From: M3007 sp044350425
GTDB lineage: Bacteria > Bacteroidota > Bacteroidia > Chitinophagales > Saprospiraceae
Assembly (NCBI GenBank): GCA_044350425.1
Contig: JBILHS010000007.1
Coordinates: 1-64,000 of the forward strand
Reading direction: 5' to 3'
Length of the DNA: 64,000 nt
Shown here in pieces: positions 24,814 through 34,495 of this stretch. Position 1 is the stretch's first letter; each line of letters opens with the position of its first letter. The position numbers and the translations under genes were made by a program. The notes under the pieces were generated by a model. It saw only the letters and a program-made list of their open reading frames with translations. It searched no databases and was not told the origin of the DNA.

Positions 24814-27800
24814 ATGGTACGTTCTTTACTACTAACATTTACGATGCTCCTGCTAGGTGCTGTCGGTGCATGGGCTCAGTCAACAGTGTTGACAGGCAAT
24901 GTCACGGATGGTTCTGAAGCGCTGATAGGAGCGACCGTGAAGGTGTTGAGAGGCACAGATTTCGTGCGTGGCTCTATCACGGATTACAACGGCGACTACC
25001 GCATTCAACTTGATCCAGGTACCTATGATGTAGAATTTTCCTACACAGGGTTCCAGGCACAGCGTATCTCCGGGGTACGGGTGTTACAGGGGCAGATCAC
25101 GAGTCAAAACGTGATCATGTCCAATTCCACTGTGCTGGAGCAGGTAGAAATAGTTGCCTACAAAGTCCCGCTTATTCAGCAGGACCAGACCTCCAGCGGT
25201 CAGACACTGACCTCTGATCAAATCAAAAATCTGCCTACCCGTAACATCAACACGATCGTGGCCACCACAGTAGGTGCCTCTTCGGTGGATGGTGGCGCCG
25301 TAAACATCAAAGGTGCCCGTTCAAACGGTACAGATACCTATATTGACGGTATCCGTATTTCGGGTGGCTTACCACCGGTGCAGGACCTGGAGCAATTGCA
25401 GGTCATTACCAGCGGTTTGGGTGCAGAGATCGGTGACGTAACGGGTGGTATCGTATCCGGTACGACCAAAGGACCAGCCAGCGATTATCATGGTGGTATC
25501 GATGTGGAAAATTCCAAAGGCCTGGACGCTTTTGGTTATTTTCTGGCAACGGCCAACATCAGTGGTCCGATCATCAAGAAAAAACTGGCAGAAGGCAAAA
25601 CACGTACAGTATTAGGCTTCCGCTTTTCTGGTCAATATCTGACCCGCGACGAGGATGATCCGGCTGCCCTGCCTGTCTACAGAGCGAAAGATGACGTGAT
25701 CAATGCACTCTCGTTAAATCCGCTGCAGCGTTTGGGTACCAATTTTGTAAGCGGTGCCCAATACCTTACCAACAGCAGTGTGAATCAACTGGAAGCACGT
25801 CCTTATCAAAAATCCGCCGAGCTTAATCTTAATGGCAAGGTAGATCTACGGTTAACAGATAATATTGATGTGAGTCTTACAGGGACTTTCACAGATGATA
25901 AAGATCTGGTAGATGGTGGAGCTGCTTTGGATAATCCTGGTTGGTTTTTGCTCAATGCACAGAACAACCCAACCAATTACAACAATACTTACCGGGGTAA
26001 CTTCCGTTTCCGTCACCGTCTGGGCAATTCCGACGGCAAAAGCGATGCTTCAAGCAGCAAGCGTGTTTCTATCAGCAACGCCAACTATACCTTGCAGTTT
26101 GCTTTTGAGCGCAACTTGTTTGAAACCTACGATCCCCGTCACAAACAGAATCTTTTTGACTACGGCTACATCGGTAAATTCGAAACCGAACAGGTTCCTA
26201 CATTTGGTCCCAATGACGCTGGCGAGTGGGTACACGAAGGGTACAATGACTTTTTCAGGAAATATACTCCGGGTACACAAAACCCTATCCTGGAAAGATA
26301 CAATGAGTTTGCCATCAGAAATGAGGACGCGATCAATTCCTCACCATTCCCGGCTATCCTGACCTACATCAATAGAAACGGACAATTGTCCGATATCTAC
26401 GATGACGTTTGGGGCGGTATGTACGCGAATGTGGGTACACCTTTCAATCGGGTACAAAAGAGTGAATCTGATATTGCGACCCTCAATGCTACCGTTAGCT
26501 TTGACCTGAAGTTGGGTAAAAGCGGAACACACAACATTCAGTTTGGTTTGTTGAACGAACAGCGCAGCATCCGTTCTTACACGGTAAACCCGGTTGAACT
26601 GTATCGCTGGGGTACTCAATATGCCAACATCCACTTCAATGGCCTGGATACAACCATTACTTTGAGAGATACATTTGTAGACCCTCCTGGTGCTGTGATA
26701 GGCATTCACCCTTATGCAACGGTAGACCTTCCTGAAAACAGGTTCTATCGCGCCATCCGCGAATCATTGGGTGTACCACTCAACGAATGGGTCAACGTAA
26801 ACGGACTGACTCCGGACCAACTGAGCCTTTCTATGTTCTCACCACGTGAACTGATGGATCAGGGTCTGGTAAGCTACTATGGGTATGATTACCTGGGTAA
26901 CAAGACGGAAGACGGAATCACCTTCAACGACTTTTTCAAAAGCCGTGACATTGATGGTGTACGTAACTTCCCGAACGCTCCCCTGCGTCCTTTATACCAG
27001 GCAGCCTGGTTGAAAGACAAGTTCACTTTCAATAAAATGATCTTCAGCCTGGGTGTTCGAGTAGAGCGCTTTGACTTGAACACTAAAGTATTGAAAGACC
27101 CGTATTCATTGTACAAAGTGATGGATGCAAAGACCTTCTTTGCAACGGTACCCCAACCAGGTGCTCGTCCGAATACCATTGGAGATGATTTTAAAGTGTA
27201 CACTGTCAGCGAACAAGATCCTACCGTTACAGCATACCGCAACAACGACACTTGGTTCTTCCCGGATGGTCGTCAGGCCAATGATGGAAACGTGATCTTT
27301 GGTGGTGGTGTAGTAAACCCTTATTTGTTCAACGTAAACGAGGATGTTACAACCGCTGATTTTGATCCAAGTGGCTCTTTTGATGACTACACGCCCCAGG
27401 TAAACTGGTTGCCACGTCTGGCTTTCTCATTCCCTATCTCAGAAAAAGCCAACTTCTTTGCGCACTATGACATTCTGGTACAGCGTCCACCGAGCAACTG
27501 GGAAGTAACGCCACGTGCTTACTTCTACTTCTATCGCCCGGGTACAAAGAACAATGCAAACCTGCGTCCTGAGCGTGTAGTAGACTATGAAGTGGGTTTC
27601 CAGCAGGAGTTGAACAAACGTTCTGCCATCAAATTCTCTGCCTACTATCGTGAATTCCGCGATATGATCCAGCGCCGTACGGTGCTTTATGTGCCGGTTA
27701 TTGGCAGCTATGACACATACGGCAACCTTGACTTTGGTACCGTAAAAGGTTTCACATGGCAGTATGACCTTCGTCGTACCAAAAATACTGAAGTGCGTAT

Positions 27801-28440
27801 TGCATACACCCTGCAATTTGCAGATGGTACGGGTTCCGATGCAGAATCTCAAAGCGGTCTGACCACACGGGGTAACATCCGTTACTTGTTCCCGCTTAGC
27901 TTTGACGAGCGTCATAACCTGAATACCACGATCGACTACCGTTTTGATTCTGGTAAAGCTTACACCGGTCCGGTTGTCAACGGCAAACAAATCCTTGCGA
28001 ACTTCGGGGTCAACCTGTTGATCAATGCAGCTTCTGGTCGCCCATACACAGCTAAATTCAAACCAACCCGTTTTGGTGCAGCAGGTACTGTCGGTTCTGT
28101 AAACGGAAGCCGCCTGCCATGGCGCTTTAACGTCGACTTCCGCGTAGACAAGACCTTCCGCCTCAATCCAAAGGCAAAATCACCTTTGGATGTGAACGTA
28201 TATTGCCGTATGTCCAATTTGTTGAACCGCCTCAATGTTTTGGGTGTTTATGGTGCAACAGGTTCACCCACCGATGATGGATTCCTTGCATTCGCAGATG
28301 GCATCGCTGCGGTTCGTCAGGTACAGGAATCTGGTCTGGATACGCAGGCTTACCTGGACTCATACTCCTGGTTGGTACGCAATCCGAACAACTTTGCTCA
28401 GCCTCGCCGGATTTATGTTGGGGCTTCTTTGGTCTTCTGA
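24814..28440 (+). CDS. TonB-dependent receptor with carboxypeptidase-like N-terminal domain
   Basis: 1208 residues, outer-membrane active-transport channel powered by TonB. Signal peptide about 1-21 (ending AWAQ). A carboxypeptidase-D-regulatory-like domain spans about 25-105 (LTGNVTDGSEALIGATVKVL, GDYRIQLDPGTYDVEFSYTG). The plug spans about 115-230 (LTSDQIKNLPTRNINTIVAT, VNIKGARSNGTDTYIDGIRI). The rest is a 22-strand-type barrel ending in aromatic VGASLVF. Codon use favours CGT/GGT as in the OmpA gene. It begins the three-gene surface block with the large secreted protein and the PorV-like barrel. Substrate is unknown; no SusD partner is present. Confidence 0.92.
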   Translation: MVRSLLLTFTMLLLGAVGAWAQSTVLTGNVTDGSEALIGATVKVLRGTDFVRGSITDYNGDYRIQLDPGTYDVEFSYTGFQAQRISGVRVLQGQITSQNVIMSNSTVLEQVEIVAYKVPLIQQDQTSSGQTLTSDQIKNLPTRNINTIVATTVGASSVDGGAVNIKGARSNGTDTYIDGIRISGGLPPVQDLEQLQVITSGLGAEIGDVTGGIVSGTTKGPASDYHGGIDVENSKGLDAFGYFLATANISGPIIKKKLAEGKTRTVLGFRFSGQYLTRDEDDPAALPVYRAKDDVINALSLNPLQRLGTNFVSGAQYLTNSSVNQLEARPYQKSAELNLNGKVDLRLTDNIDVSLTGTFTDDKDLVDGGAALDNPGWFLLNAQNNPTNYNNTYRGNFRFRHRLGNSDGKSDASSSKRVSISNANYTLQFAFERNLFETYDPRHKQNLFDYGYIGKFETEQVPTFGPNDAGEWVHEGYNDFFRKYTPGTQNPILERYNEFAIRNEDAINSSPFPAILTYINRNGQLSDIYDDVWGGMYANVGTPFNRVQKSESDIATLNATVSFDLKLGKSGTHNIQFGLLNEQRSIRSYTVNPVELYRWGTQYANIHFNGLDTTITLRDTFVDPPGAVIGIHPYATVDLPENRFYRAIRESLGVPLNEWVNVNGLTPDQLSLSMFSPRELMDQGLVSYYGYDYLGNKTEDGITFNDFFKSRDIDGVRNFPNAPLRPLYQAAWLKDKFTFNKMIFSLGVRVERFDLNTKVLKDPYSLYKVMDAKTFFATVPQPGARPNTIGDDFKVYTVSEQDPTVTAYRNNDTWFFPDGRQANDGNVIFGGGVVNPYLFNVNEDVTTADFDPSGSFDDYTPQVNWLPRLAFSFPISEKANFFAHYDILVQRPPSNWEVTPRAYFYFYRPGTKNNANLRPERVVDYEVGFQQELNKRSAIKFSAYYREFRDMIQRRTVLYVPVIGSYDTYGNLDFGTVKGFTWQYDLRRTKNTEVRIAYTLQFADGTGSDAESQSGLTTRGNIRYLFPLSFDERHNLNTTIDYRFDSGKAYTGPVVNGKQILANFGVNLLINAASGRPYTAKFKPTRFGAAGTVGSVNGSRLPWRFNVDFRVDKTFRLNPKAKSPLDVNVYCRMSNLLNRLNVLGVYGATGSPTDDGFLAFADGIAAVRQVQESGLDTQAYLDSYSWLVRNPNNFAQPRRIYVGASLVF

Positions 28441-28554
28441 TTTTTTGAAAACAGAAAAACTGGTTCAAAAACTTGTTACATCCTTGAAAAAAGCTTGAAA
28501 CAGCCTGCGAACCTCCCAATATAAACATTGTTTAAAATTAAAAACACAAATACC

Positions 28555-31500
28555 ATGCGTATTAATAGACTTTGGATAATAGCCTTGCTGGCTTTGGGGG
28601 CTTTTGGCCTCGAAGCACGCGAGCCGGATGGTCGGAAAAAGGCTCCAAAATCCGCTCAAAAAGCACAATATCGCGATGTGTGTGCTAACTCTGAAAGCCT
28701 GATCGATCAGGCCATCAACAACGTTCGTGCCCGTCTGATGGGCGGTGGTGATTGCTGGTGGAACCTGACCAACGGGCGTTACATCGTTCCAAAAGTAGAC
28801 CCGGCCTCTGGTCAGCCAGAAGTATCGTCTATTTTTGCAGGTGCCGTATGGCTGGGTGGTATTGACCCGGGCGGCAACCTTAAACTAGCATGCCAGGACT
28901 ATCGCAGTGATGGTAAAAATGATTTCTGGCCTGGCCCGATCTCTCTGGCAGGTACTACGGAGTCATTCACTTGCGCCAACTGGGACCGTCACTTTCGGGT
29001 GACCGGCGACGAAATCCGCAAGCACCTGGCCAATATTGCCAAAGGCAACCTGAATCCAGGTGATATCCCACGTGGAGTAAAGGGCTGGCCAGCTAAGGGC
29101 AACGAATATTTCTTGTCTGTTTGGGGTTTTGACCTGCCATTCACAGAGCAGGCTCTAGCCGGCTTTTATGACGTAGGACCGACCTTTGGCACTTATGAGC
29201 CGCTGGAAGGAGACTATCCATCCATTGAGATCCGTGGTTGTGATCTGGATAAGTATCCGGATGAAATGATCTTCTGGATCTACAATGATGATGGTGGTGG
29301 CCAGGCGCACGCACGTACCAATGGTAAAAAAATCCAGATGGAAGTGCAGGTACAGGCATTTGGCTACACGACCAATGATGAGTTGAACGACATGACGTTC
29401 CAACGTTATAAGCTGATCAACCGGGCACTGGATCGTATCGACTCTATGTTTTTTGCCATGTGGGTCGATGCTGACCTTGGTTGCTCTGATGACGATTATA
29501 TTGGTTGTGATACGGCAAAAAGTCTGATGTACATCTACAATCAGGATCAGGTGGACGGCCAGCCAGGCGCGACTTGTGCAGGTGGGGTGCCTACTTATGG
29601 AAGTAAAGTTCCCTTACTTGGTGTAGACTATTTCCGTGGTCCTAAAGGGGTTCGTATTGTACCAGATACATCAGATCCAAGTGGTTTTAGTGAAGAAGAG
29701 TATGAGTTGGGCATGAACTCCTTCATGTACTACAACCGGGGTGGTGGCAACTGGCCAGTAGCAACGGTTGACCCTTCTCAGCCCAACGAGTACTACAACT
29801 ATATCACCGGCTCCTGGAGGGATGGAACAGCGCCTACCTATGGCGCCAGCGGTTACAACCCTGGCAGCACGGCACCACGTGTCCGTTACACTTTCACTGA
29901 ACCACCAAACGATCCGAATGGCTGGAGCATGTGTACCGCCAACCTGGCTTTGGGCGACCGTCGTACCTTGCAGGCATCAGGTCCTTTTACCTTGAAGCCT
30001 GGTGCGGTGAATGAGCTGATCATTGGGGTGCCTTGGGTTCCTGAAATTGATTACCCATGCCCGGATATGGAAGGCCTTTTCCGTGCCGACAAACTGGCAC
30101 AAGGTCTGTTTGACAACTGCTTTGAATTGTTGGATGGCCCGGATGCACCTGATGCAGACTGGATCGAGCTGAACAAAGAAGTGGTGGTGGTACTTACCAA
30201 TCAACCTTATCCTGGATCCAACAATTTTAATGCTGAAAACGAAGACTACCAACAAATAGACTTCCTGGCGCCTGACATTTTTACAAAAAGTGGAAATCCG
30301 GATTCTGTGGATCTGGCCCGCTATAAATTTGAAGGTTACCTGATTTATCAGTTGAAGGATGAGAACGTTTCCGCCAAAGATTACAGCAACCCGGACAGAG
30401 GTCGTCTGGTGTACCAGGTAGATATCAAAAACGGGGTAAAAAAATTGTATAACTGGGAGGAGACTCGTGACCCAACGACCAATAAAAAGGTGTATTTCCC
30501 TGTACTGCAGGTAGATGCTTCTAACCTGGGTATCAAACATACCTTCAGCATTACAGAGGATAAATTTGCCAGTGGCAACGATAAGCGCCTGATTAATCAC
30601 AAAAAGTATTACTACTCGGTGATTGCTTATGCCTCTAACAATTTTGGTCCACTGGATCCATTTGCACAACCAGTAACAGGGCAGCAACGCCCTTTCCTGG
30701 CTGGCCGTCGCAACATCCAGATCAAAACCGTTATTCCACGCCCGGTAGTGGACCTTTCGCTCAACACATCCTATGGTGAAGGCGTGGTCATTACCCGTTT
30801 GGAAGGTGCTGGTGCAGGAGGGAATTTCCTGGATATGGATGATGCAACCCGCAACAATGTCATTTCAACCGGCTTTGACAGCACCCTGACTTACAAACCA
30901 GGTCGTGGCCCACTCACGGTTACCATATTCAATCCGTTCGAGATCGAAAACGGTGACTATGAATTGCGGTTTGTGGATGCAAATATGACGGATACAAAAC
31001 TGGACGACGATGCCCGTTGGGAACTGCGCAAGCTTCCAAGCGGAACCGTGATCGGATCAGAAAAAACGATTGCTAAATTGAACGAACAGATCATTCTGGA
31101 ATATGGCTTCTCTATAACGATAGCTCAAACAGGCGAACCAGGTCAAAAGCTGGACGATCGCAATGGTGGCATCGGCGCAGAGATCGAGTATGCCAACCCC
31201 AATGATGCCTGGCTCTTTGGTTTCCCGGACGACTTTACGGGCGATCCGTTCTTCAACTTTGTGAAAACAGGCGCCTTGGAGGCGGATGAGTTGTATGACC
31301 CTAAACAGGGATTGAGTACACTGGGTGATGGTTGGTTTGTACCTTATGTTCTGGCAGACTGGCGCTATGATGCAGCCGGCCTCAACCCGATCACTCCGGC
31401 CTGGACAAATACATTGAACAAGGCAGCGTTGGGTACAGTAGCTGACAAACTGAAAATATTGCCCAATGTTGACATCGTACTCACCAGCGACAAATCAAAA

Positions 31501-32607
31501 TGGAGTCGTTGTGTGGTCATTGAATCGGCCAATGCAGCGTTTACGGCAGATACAAGCCTCGTTAAAATGCAGAACAACGGGAACAAAGGGCGTAGAATGT
31601 TCGATACCCGCTATGCACTTTCTGTGGGCAAAAACGATGCTGACAACGATGGTCTGCCTGATCCGGATGGAGAGCTGAACCCAAGTACTGCACCGGGCAA
31701 CGTTGGTATTCCAGCAGCGCAACAAGGACAGCCAGTATATGGTATGGGTTGGTTCCCGGGTTATGCGATCGATGTAGAAACAGGTCGTCGACTCAATATT
31801 TTCTTTGGTGAGAACTCAGGCTACTCGAAAGCGCTCAATCCGAATTTCACAGGCCGGGACATGCTCTGGAATCCAACGAGCCAATTCAATGATGCTGACC
31901 TGGGCGGTCTCTGGGGTGGAGCGGTCTTAGGTGGACAACACTGGATCTATGTCATGAACACCAACTATGATTCGTGTTTTGCACTGCGCAAGCGTATCAC
32001 GCCAGAATTTGGAGCCGATGCACTTAAGGTGCAGCAGATTGGCCGGATTGCCTGGACTGGTATGCTTCAGTTGGCGCCTACCTATCAGATGAAGTCGCTC
32101 AATGAAGGCCTGATTCCGAACGACACCCGGATCAAACTCCGTGTGGACAATGCGTATCAGACCTGGTACAATGACGCCGATGCGAATAAAAAAACGGGTC
32201 ACCCGAAATATCAGTTCAAAATCGAAGGTCGTGAGCCAACAGCATTGACAGATGTTGCGATTGAAAATGCACTGGATTCTGTGAAAATGGTACCTAACCC
32301 GTATTATGGCTTCTCAGAATATGAGTCATCACAGTTTACCAACACCGTTAAGATCACCAACTTGCCTGGCAAGTGTACGGTAACGATCTATTCTCTGGAC
32401 GGTAAGTTCATTCGTCAATACATCCGTGATGAAGAATATATGCCTTACCAGCAGATCTCACCTGCAATCGAGTGGGATTTGAAAAACAGTAAAGGTATTC
32501 CTGTTGCAAGTGGCGTGTACTTAGTGCATGTCAAAGCCCCGGAAATGGGCGAGAGAACCCTTAAATGGTTTGGTATTGCCAGACAATACGATCCATCGGG
32601 ACTTTGA
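28555..32607 (+). CDS. Large secreted protein with T9SS-type tail
   Basis: 1350 residues from ATG 28555; the ATG at 28528 is nine residues upstream and less likely because MRINRLWIIALLALGAFG forms a clean signal. No enzyme domain is recognised; the body is beta-rich with many Asp-Gly turns. The C-terminal about 90 residues (KMVPNPYYGFSEYE, VKITNLPGKCTVTIYSLDGK, WDLKNSKGIPVASGVYLVHV) form a FlgD-like Ig or T9SS sorting domain, implying export across the outer membrane. It sits between a TonB receptor and a PorV-type barrel, with 114 bases to each side, so the three probably form one surface system. Similar trios of TonB receptor, giant T9SS protein and PorV recur in environmental Bacteroidota (recalled, not checked). 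Confidence 0.85.
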   Translation: MRINRLWIIALLALGAFGLEAREPDGRKKAPKSAQKAQYRDVCANSESLIDQAINNVRARLMGGGDCWWNLTNGRYIVPKVDPASGQPEVSSIFAGAVWLGGIDPGGNLKLACQDYRSDGKNDFWPGPISLAGTTESFTCANWDRHFRVTGDEIRKHLANIAKGNLNPGDIPRGVKGWPAKGNEYFLSVWGFDLPFTEQALAGFYDVGPTFGTYEPLEGDYPSIEIRGCDLDKYPDEMIFWIYNDDGGGQAHARTNGKKIQMEVQVQAFGYTTNDELNDMTFQRYKLINRALDRIDSMFFAMWVDADLGCSDDDYIGCDTAKSLMYIYNQDQVDGQPGATCAGGVPTYGSKVPLLGVDYFRGPKGVRIVPDTSDPSGFSEEEYELGMNSFMYYNRGGGNWPVATVDPSQPNEYYNYITGSWRDGTAPTYGASGYNPGSTAPRVRYTFTEPPNDPNGWSMCTANLALGDRRTLQASGPFTLKPGAVNELIIGVPWVPEIDYPCPDMEGLFRADKLAQGLFDNCFELLDGPDAPDADWIELNKEVVVVLTNQPYPGSNNFNAENEDYQQIDFLAPDIFTKSGNPDSVDLARYKFEGYLIYQLKDENVSAKDYSNPDRGRLVYQVDIKNGVKKLYNWEETRDPTTNKKVYFPVLQVDASNLGIKHTFSITEDKFASGNDKRLINHKKYYYSVIAYASNNFGPLDPFAQPVTGQQRPFLAGRRNIQIKTVIPRPVVDLSLNTSYGEGVVITRLEGAGAGGNFLDMDDATRNNVISTGFDSTLTYKPGRGPLTVTIFNPFEIENGDYELRFVDANMTDTKLDDDARWELRKLPSGTVIGSEKTIAKLNEQIILEYGFSITIAQTGEPGQKLDDRNGGIGAEIEYANPNDAWLFGFPDDFTGDPFFNFVKTGALEADELYDPKQGLSTLGDGWFVPYVLADWRYDAAGLNPITPAWTNTLNKAALGTVADKLKILPNVDIVLTSDKSKWSRCVVIESANAAFTADTSLVKMQNNGNKGRRMFDTRYALSVGKNDADNDGLPDPDGELNPSTAPGNVGIPAAQQGQPVYGMGWFPGYAIDVETGRRLNIFFGENSGYSKALNPNFTGRDMLWNPTSQFNDADLGGLWGGAVLGGQHWIYVMNTNYDSCFALRKRITPEFGADALKVQQIGRIAWTGMLQLAPTYQMKSLNEGLIPNDTRIKLRVDNAYQTWYNDADANKKTGHPKYQFKIEGREPTALTDVAIENALDSVKMVPNPYYGFSEYESSQFTNTVKITNLPGKCTVTIYSLDGKFIRQYIRDEEYMPYQQISPAIEWDLKNSKGIPVASGVYLVHVKAPEMGERTLKWFGIARQYDPSGL

Positions 32608-32623
32608 TCTCATTGCTTCACTA

Positions 32624-32699
32624 GTTGATAAGGGTTGATTAGAGTTTATAGCGATTGATAAATTGTTATAAACCCTGATCAATCCTGATCAACCTTTTT
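32624..32699 (+). terminator. Long-stem terminator after the large secreted protein
   Basis: GTTGATAAGGGTTGATTAGA continuing to 32650 pairs with TATAAACCCTGATCAATCCT and onward to 32693 over 27 positions with about five mismatches or G-T pairs, followed by TTTTT at 32695-32699. It may separate the secreted-protein message from the PorV-like gene, or allow partial read-through. Confidence 0.6.
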
Positions 32700-32721
32700 A
32701 ACACACACTCATTCATCTGTC

Positions 32722-33762
32722 ATGAATAGAAAATACTCCTTATTACTCGCCGTTGCAGCATTCATCGGCTCTGGTGTTGCTTTTGCAGGCAACCCCGATC
32801 GACAGGGTGAAGCAGGTGCGAATCAGCTTCTGCTCAACCCATGGGCCCGCAGCGCCGGACTCCATACCACCAACAATTCCAGCACATCCGGGGCCGAAGC
32901 TATGTACCTCAATGTGGCCGGACTTGCACGTGCCACCAATACTCAGATTCAACTCGGACACACCCGTTACATTGCAGACATCAATTTGAATGCACTCAGC
33001 TTTGCCCAACCATTTGGCAAAGGGGGTGGCGTTTTTGGTGTTAGTCTGGTGGCAATGGACCTGGGAGAATTTGAAACTACTACCGCAGAGACACCAGAAG
33101 GTTCAGGTGCCACCTTTAGCCCTACCTATTTCAACCTGGGGATTTCTTATGCGCACCTTTTTGAAAACAAGGTATCTGTAGGTATCACTGGTAAACTGAT
33201 CAATGAATCAGTGGCCAATGCCGGCGCCCGTGCTTTTGCATTGGATGCAGGGGTACAATACGTTACAGGAGAAGAGGACAACTTTAAGTTTGGTATTTCG
33301 CTTCGCAACGTGGGTTCAAAGATGCGTTTTACCGGAGAGGGTCTGTCCAAGCAATTGCCTAATCCTGGTCCGGTTTCGTACAACAACACGTATTACGAGC
33401 GTTCTACTGCCTATGAGTTGCCGTCGCAGCTGAATATCGGTGCTTCGTATGACTGGGTGTTGGGCAAGCAAAACCGCCTAAGCTTTATGGGTAATTTTAC
33501 TTCCAATGCATTCTCCCGGGATCAGTTGGGTGGTGGACTGGAACTTACTGTTGCAAAAAGCTTTGCACTCCGGGTGGGTTATAAGGCAGAATTAGATGTA
33601 CCAGCGGTTGAAGCGACCATTGATAATGGTATCAGCGCAGGTCTGAGCTTCGCCATTCCGTTGCGTAAAGGCTCTGATAGTCGCCTCGGTTTGGACTATG
33701 CTTATCGGCAAACCAAGATCTTCAACGGCATCCATAATCTGGGTCTTCGATTGGAGTTCTAA
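32722..33762 (+). CDS. PorV/PorQ-family outer-membrane barrel
   Basis: 346 residues. The signal peptide covers residues 1-22 (FIGSGVAFAG). The mature part is a beta-barrel: NPWARSAGLHTTNNSSTSGA near the start, AMYLNVAGLARATNTQIQLG, YFNLGISYAHLFENKVSVGI, FKFGISLRNVGSKMRF and a C-terminal HNLGLRLEF ending in Phe. This matches the PorV/PorQ family of T9SS-associated barrels (older label UPF0164/DUF3308). In T9SS, PorV shuttles cargo from the translocon to the attachment complex. Its place directly after the large T9SS cargo suggests a dedicated partner; that role is inferred. Confidence 0.85.
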   Translation: MNRKYSLLLAVAAFIGSGVAFAGNPDRQGEAGANQLLLNPWARSAGLHTTNNSSTSGAEAMYLNVAGLARATNTQIQLGHTRYIADINLNALSFAQPFGKGGGVFGVSLVAMDLGEFETTTAETPEGSGATFSPTYFNLGISYAHLFENKVSVGITGKLINESVANAGARAFALDAGVQYVTGEEDNFKFGISLRNVGSKMRFTGEGLSKQLPNPGPVSYNNTYYERSTAYELPSQLNIGASYDWVLGKQNRLSFMGNFTSNAFSRDQLGGGLELTVAKSFALRVGYKAELDVPAVEATIDNGISAGLSFAIPLRKGSDSRLGLDYAYRQTKIFNGIHNLGLRLEF

Positions 33763-33802
33763 AAATAAAGGCGCAGGTATTTTTCTTTTCCAGAACTGCC
33801 CC

Positions 33803-33811
33803 TACCTTTGC
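33803..33811 (+). promoter_or_regulatory. -7 box for greA
   Basis: TACCTTTGC is a perfect consensus match. Transcription would start near 33816, leaving a leader of about 130 bases that contains the hairpin at 33824-33866. Confidence 0.65.
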
Positions 33812-33823
33812 GGTATTATTATG

Positions 33824-33866
33824 CAGAAACGTTCTTGTCACCCGACAAGGACGTTTCTGTTTTTTT
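33824..33866 (+). terminator. Intrinsic terminator inside the greA leader (attenuator)
   Basis: CAGAAACGTTCTTGTC at 33824-33839 pairs with GACAAGGACGTTTCTG at 33844-33859 (one G-T pair) over a four-base loop, followed by seven Ts (33860-33866). It comes only about 50 bases after the predicted transcription start and 82 bases before the greA ATG, so transcription should often stop in the leader, giving a short RNA. Confidence 0.8.
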
Positions 33867-33948
33867 CTGCCCCTACTTGCCATATTATTCACCCATTTAT
33901 TCGCTAAAGTCCCAATATTTGGGGCAAAGGCGGACATTATTTTTTCAA

Positions 33949-34425
33949 ATGTCAAACTATACATACCTGACGCAGGGAGGCTACGACAAGCTGAAAGCGG
34001 ATCTGGAGGACCTAAAATCTAACGGCCGGCAAGAAGCTGCACACGCTATTGCGGAAGCTCGCGCACAAGGTGATCTTTCTGAAAACGCGGAATATGATGC
34101 TGCGAAAGAGGCCCAGGGCCTTTTGGAGCTCAAGATCAGCGAAATGGAAACAGTGCTTTCCAGCGCGCGAATTATTGATGAAAGTCTTCTGGACGACTCC
34201 AAGGTGGCGATTCTCTCCAACGTTACCATTCGAAACCTGAAAACAGGCAAAGAAATGACCTATAAACTCGTTTCTGAAACTGAAGCCGATGCAAAACAGA
34301 TGAAAATATCTGTTACTTCCCCTATTGGTCAGGGACTGCTGGGTAAATTGAGAGGAGAGGTTGCCAAGGTGAATACACCGGGTGGATCCATGGAATTCGA
34401 AGTGGTGGAAATCACCATTGGATAA
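33949..34425 (+). CDS. greA: Transcription elongation factor GreA
   Basis: GreA binds the secondary channel of RNA polymerase and stimulates cleavage of backtracked transcripts. 158 residues, the family's exact usual length, from ATG 33949; the upstream frame to 33808 is rejected because it crosses the leader hairpin. Order: N-terminal coiled coil (YDKLKADLEDLKSNGRQEAA, then ARAQGDLSENAEYDAAKEAQ with the conserved acidic tip) and C-terminal FKBP-like domain (YKLVSETEADAKQMKISVTS, GQGLLGKLRGEVAKV). The leader carries a strong terminator, and another hairpin follows the stop. Confidence 0.95.
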   Translation: MSNYTYLTQGGYDKLKADLEDLKSNGRQEAAHAIAEARAQGDLSENAEYDAAKEAQGLLELKISEMETVLSSARIIDESLLDDSKVAILSNVTIRNLKTGKEMTYKLVSETEADAKQMKISVTSPIGQGLLGKLRGEVAKVNTPGGSMEFEVVEITIG

Positions 34426-34450
34426 ATACTGTGGGAAATTATTTCCTTTG

Positions 34451-34481
34451 ATCGCCGGGACGCAATTTGGGTCCCGGCGAT
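34451..34481 (+). terminator. greA terminator abutting the next promoter
   Basis: ATCGCCGGGAC at 34451-34461 pairs perfectly with GTCCCGGCGAT at 34471-34481 over nine bases. The following TTACTTTTGC serves both as a weak T-rich tail and as the promoter box of the thioesterase gene (34483-34491). Confidence 0.65.
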
Positions 34482-34482
34482 T

Positions 34483-34491
34483 TACTTTTGC
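34483..34491 (+). promoter_or_regulatory. -7 box for the thioesterase gene
   Basis: TACTTTTGC matches TAnnTTTGC and ends four bases before ATG 34496. This fixes the start against an in-frame ATG at 34382 that lies inside greA. Confidence 0.65.
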
Positions 34492-34495
34492 ACGA

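Noticed and set aside
29977..30687. A 236-residue minus-strand frame inside the large secreted protein
   Set aside because: It is antisense to an intact 1350-residue coding sequence with a signal peptide and sorting tail.
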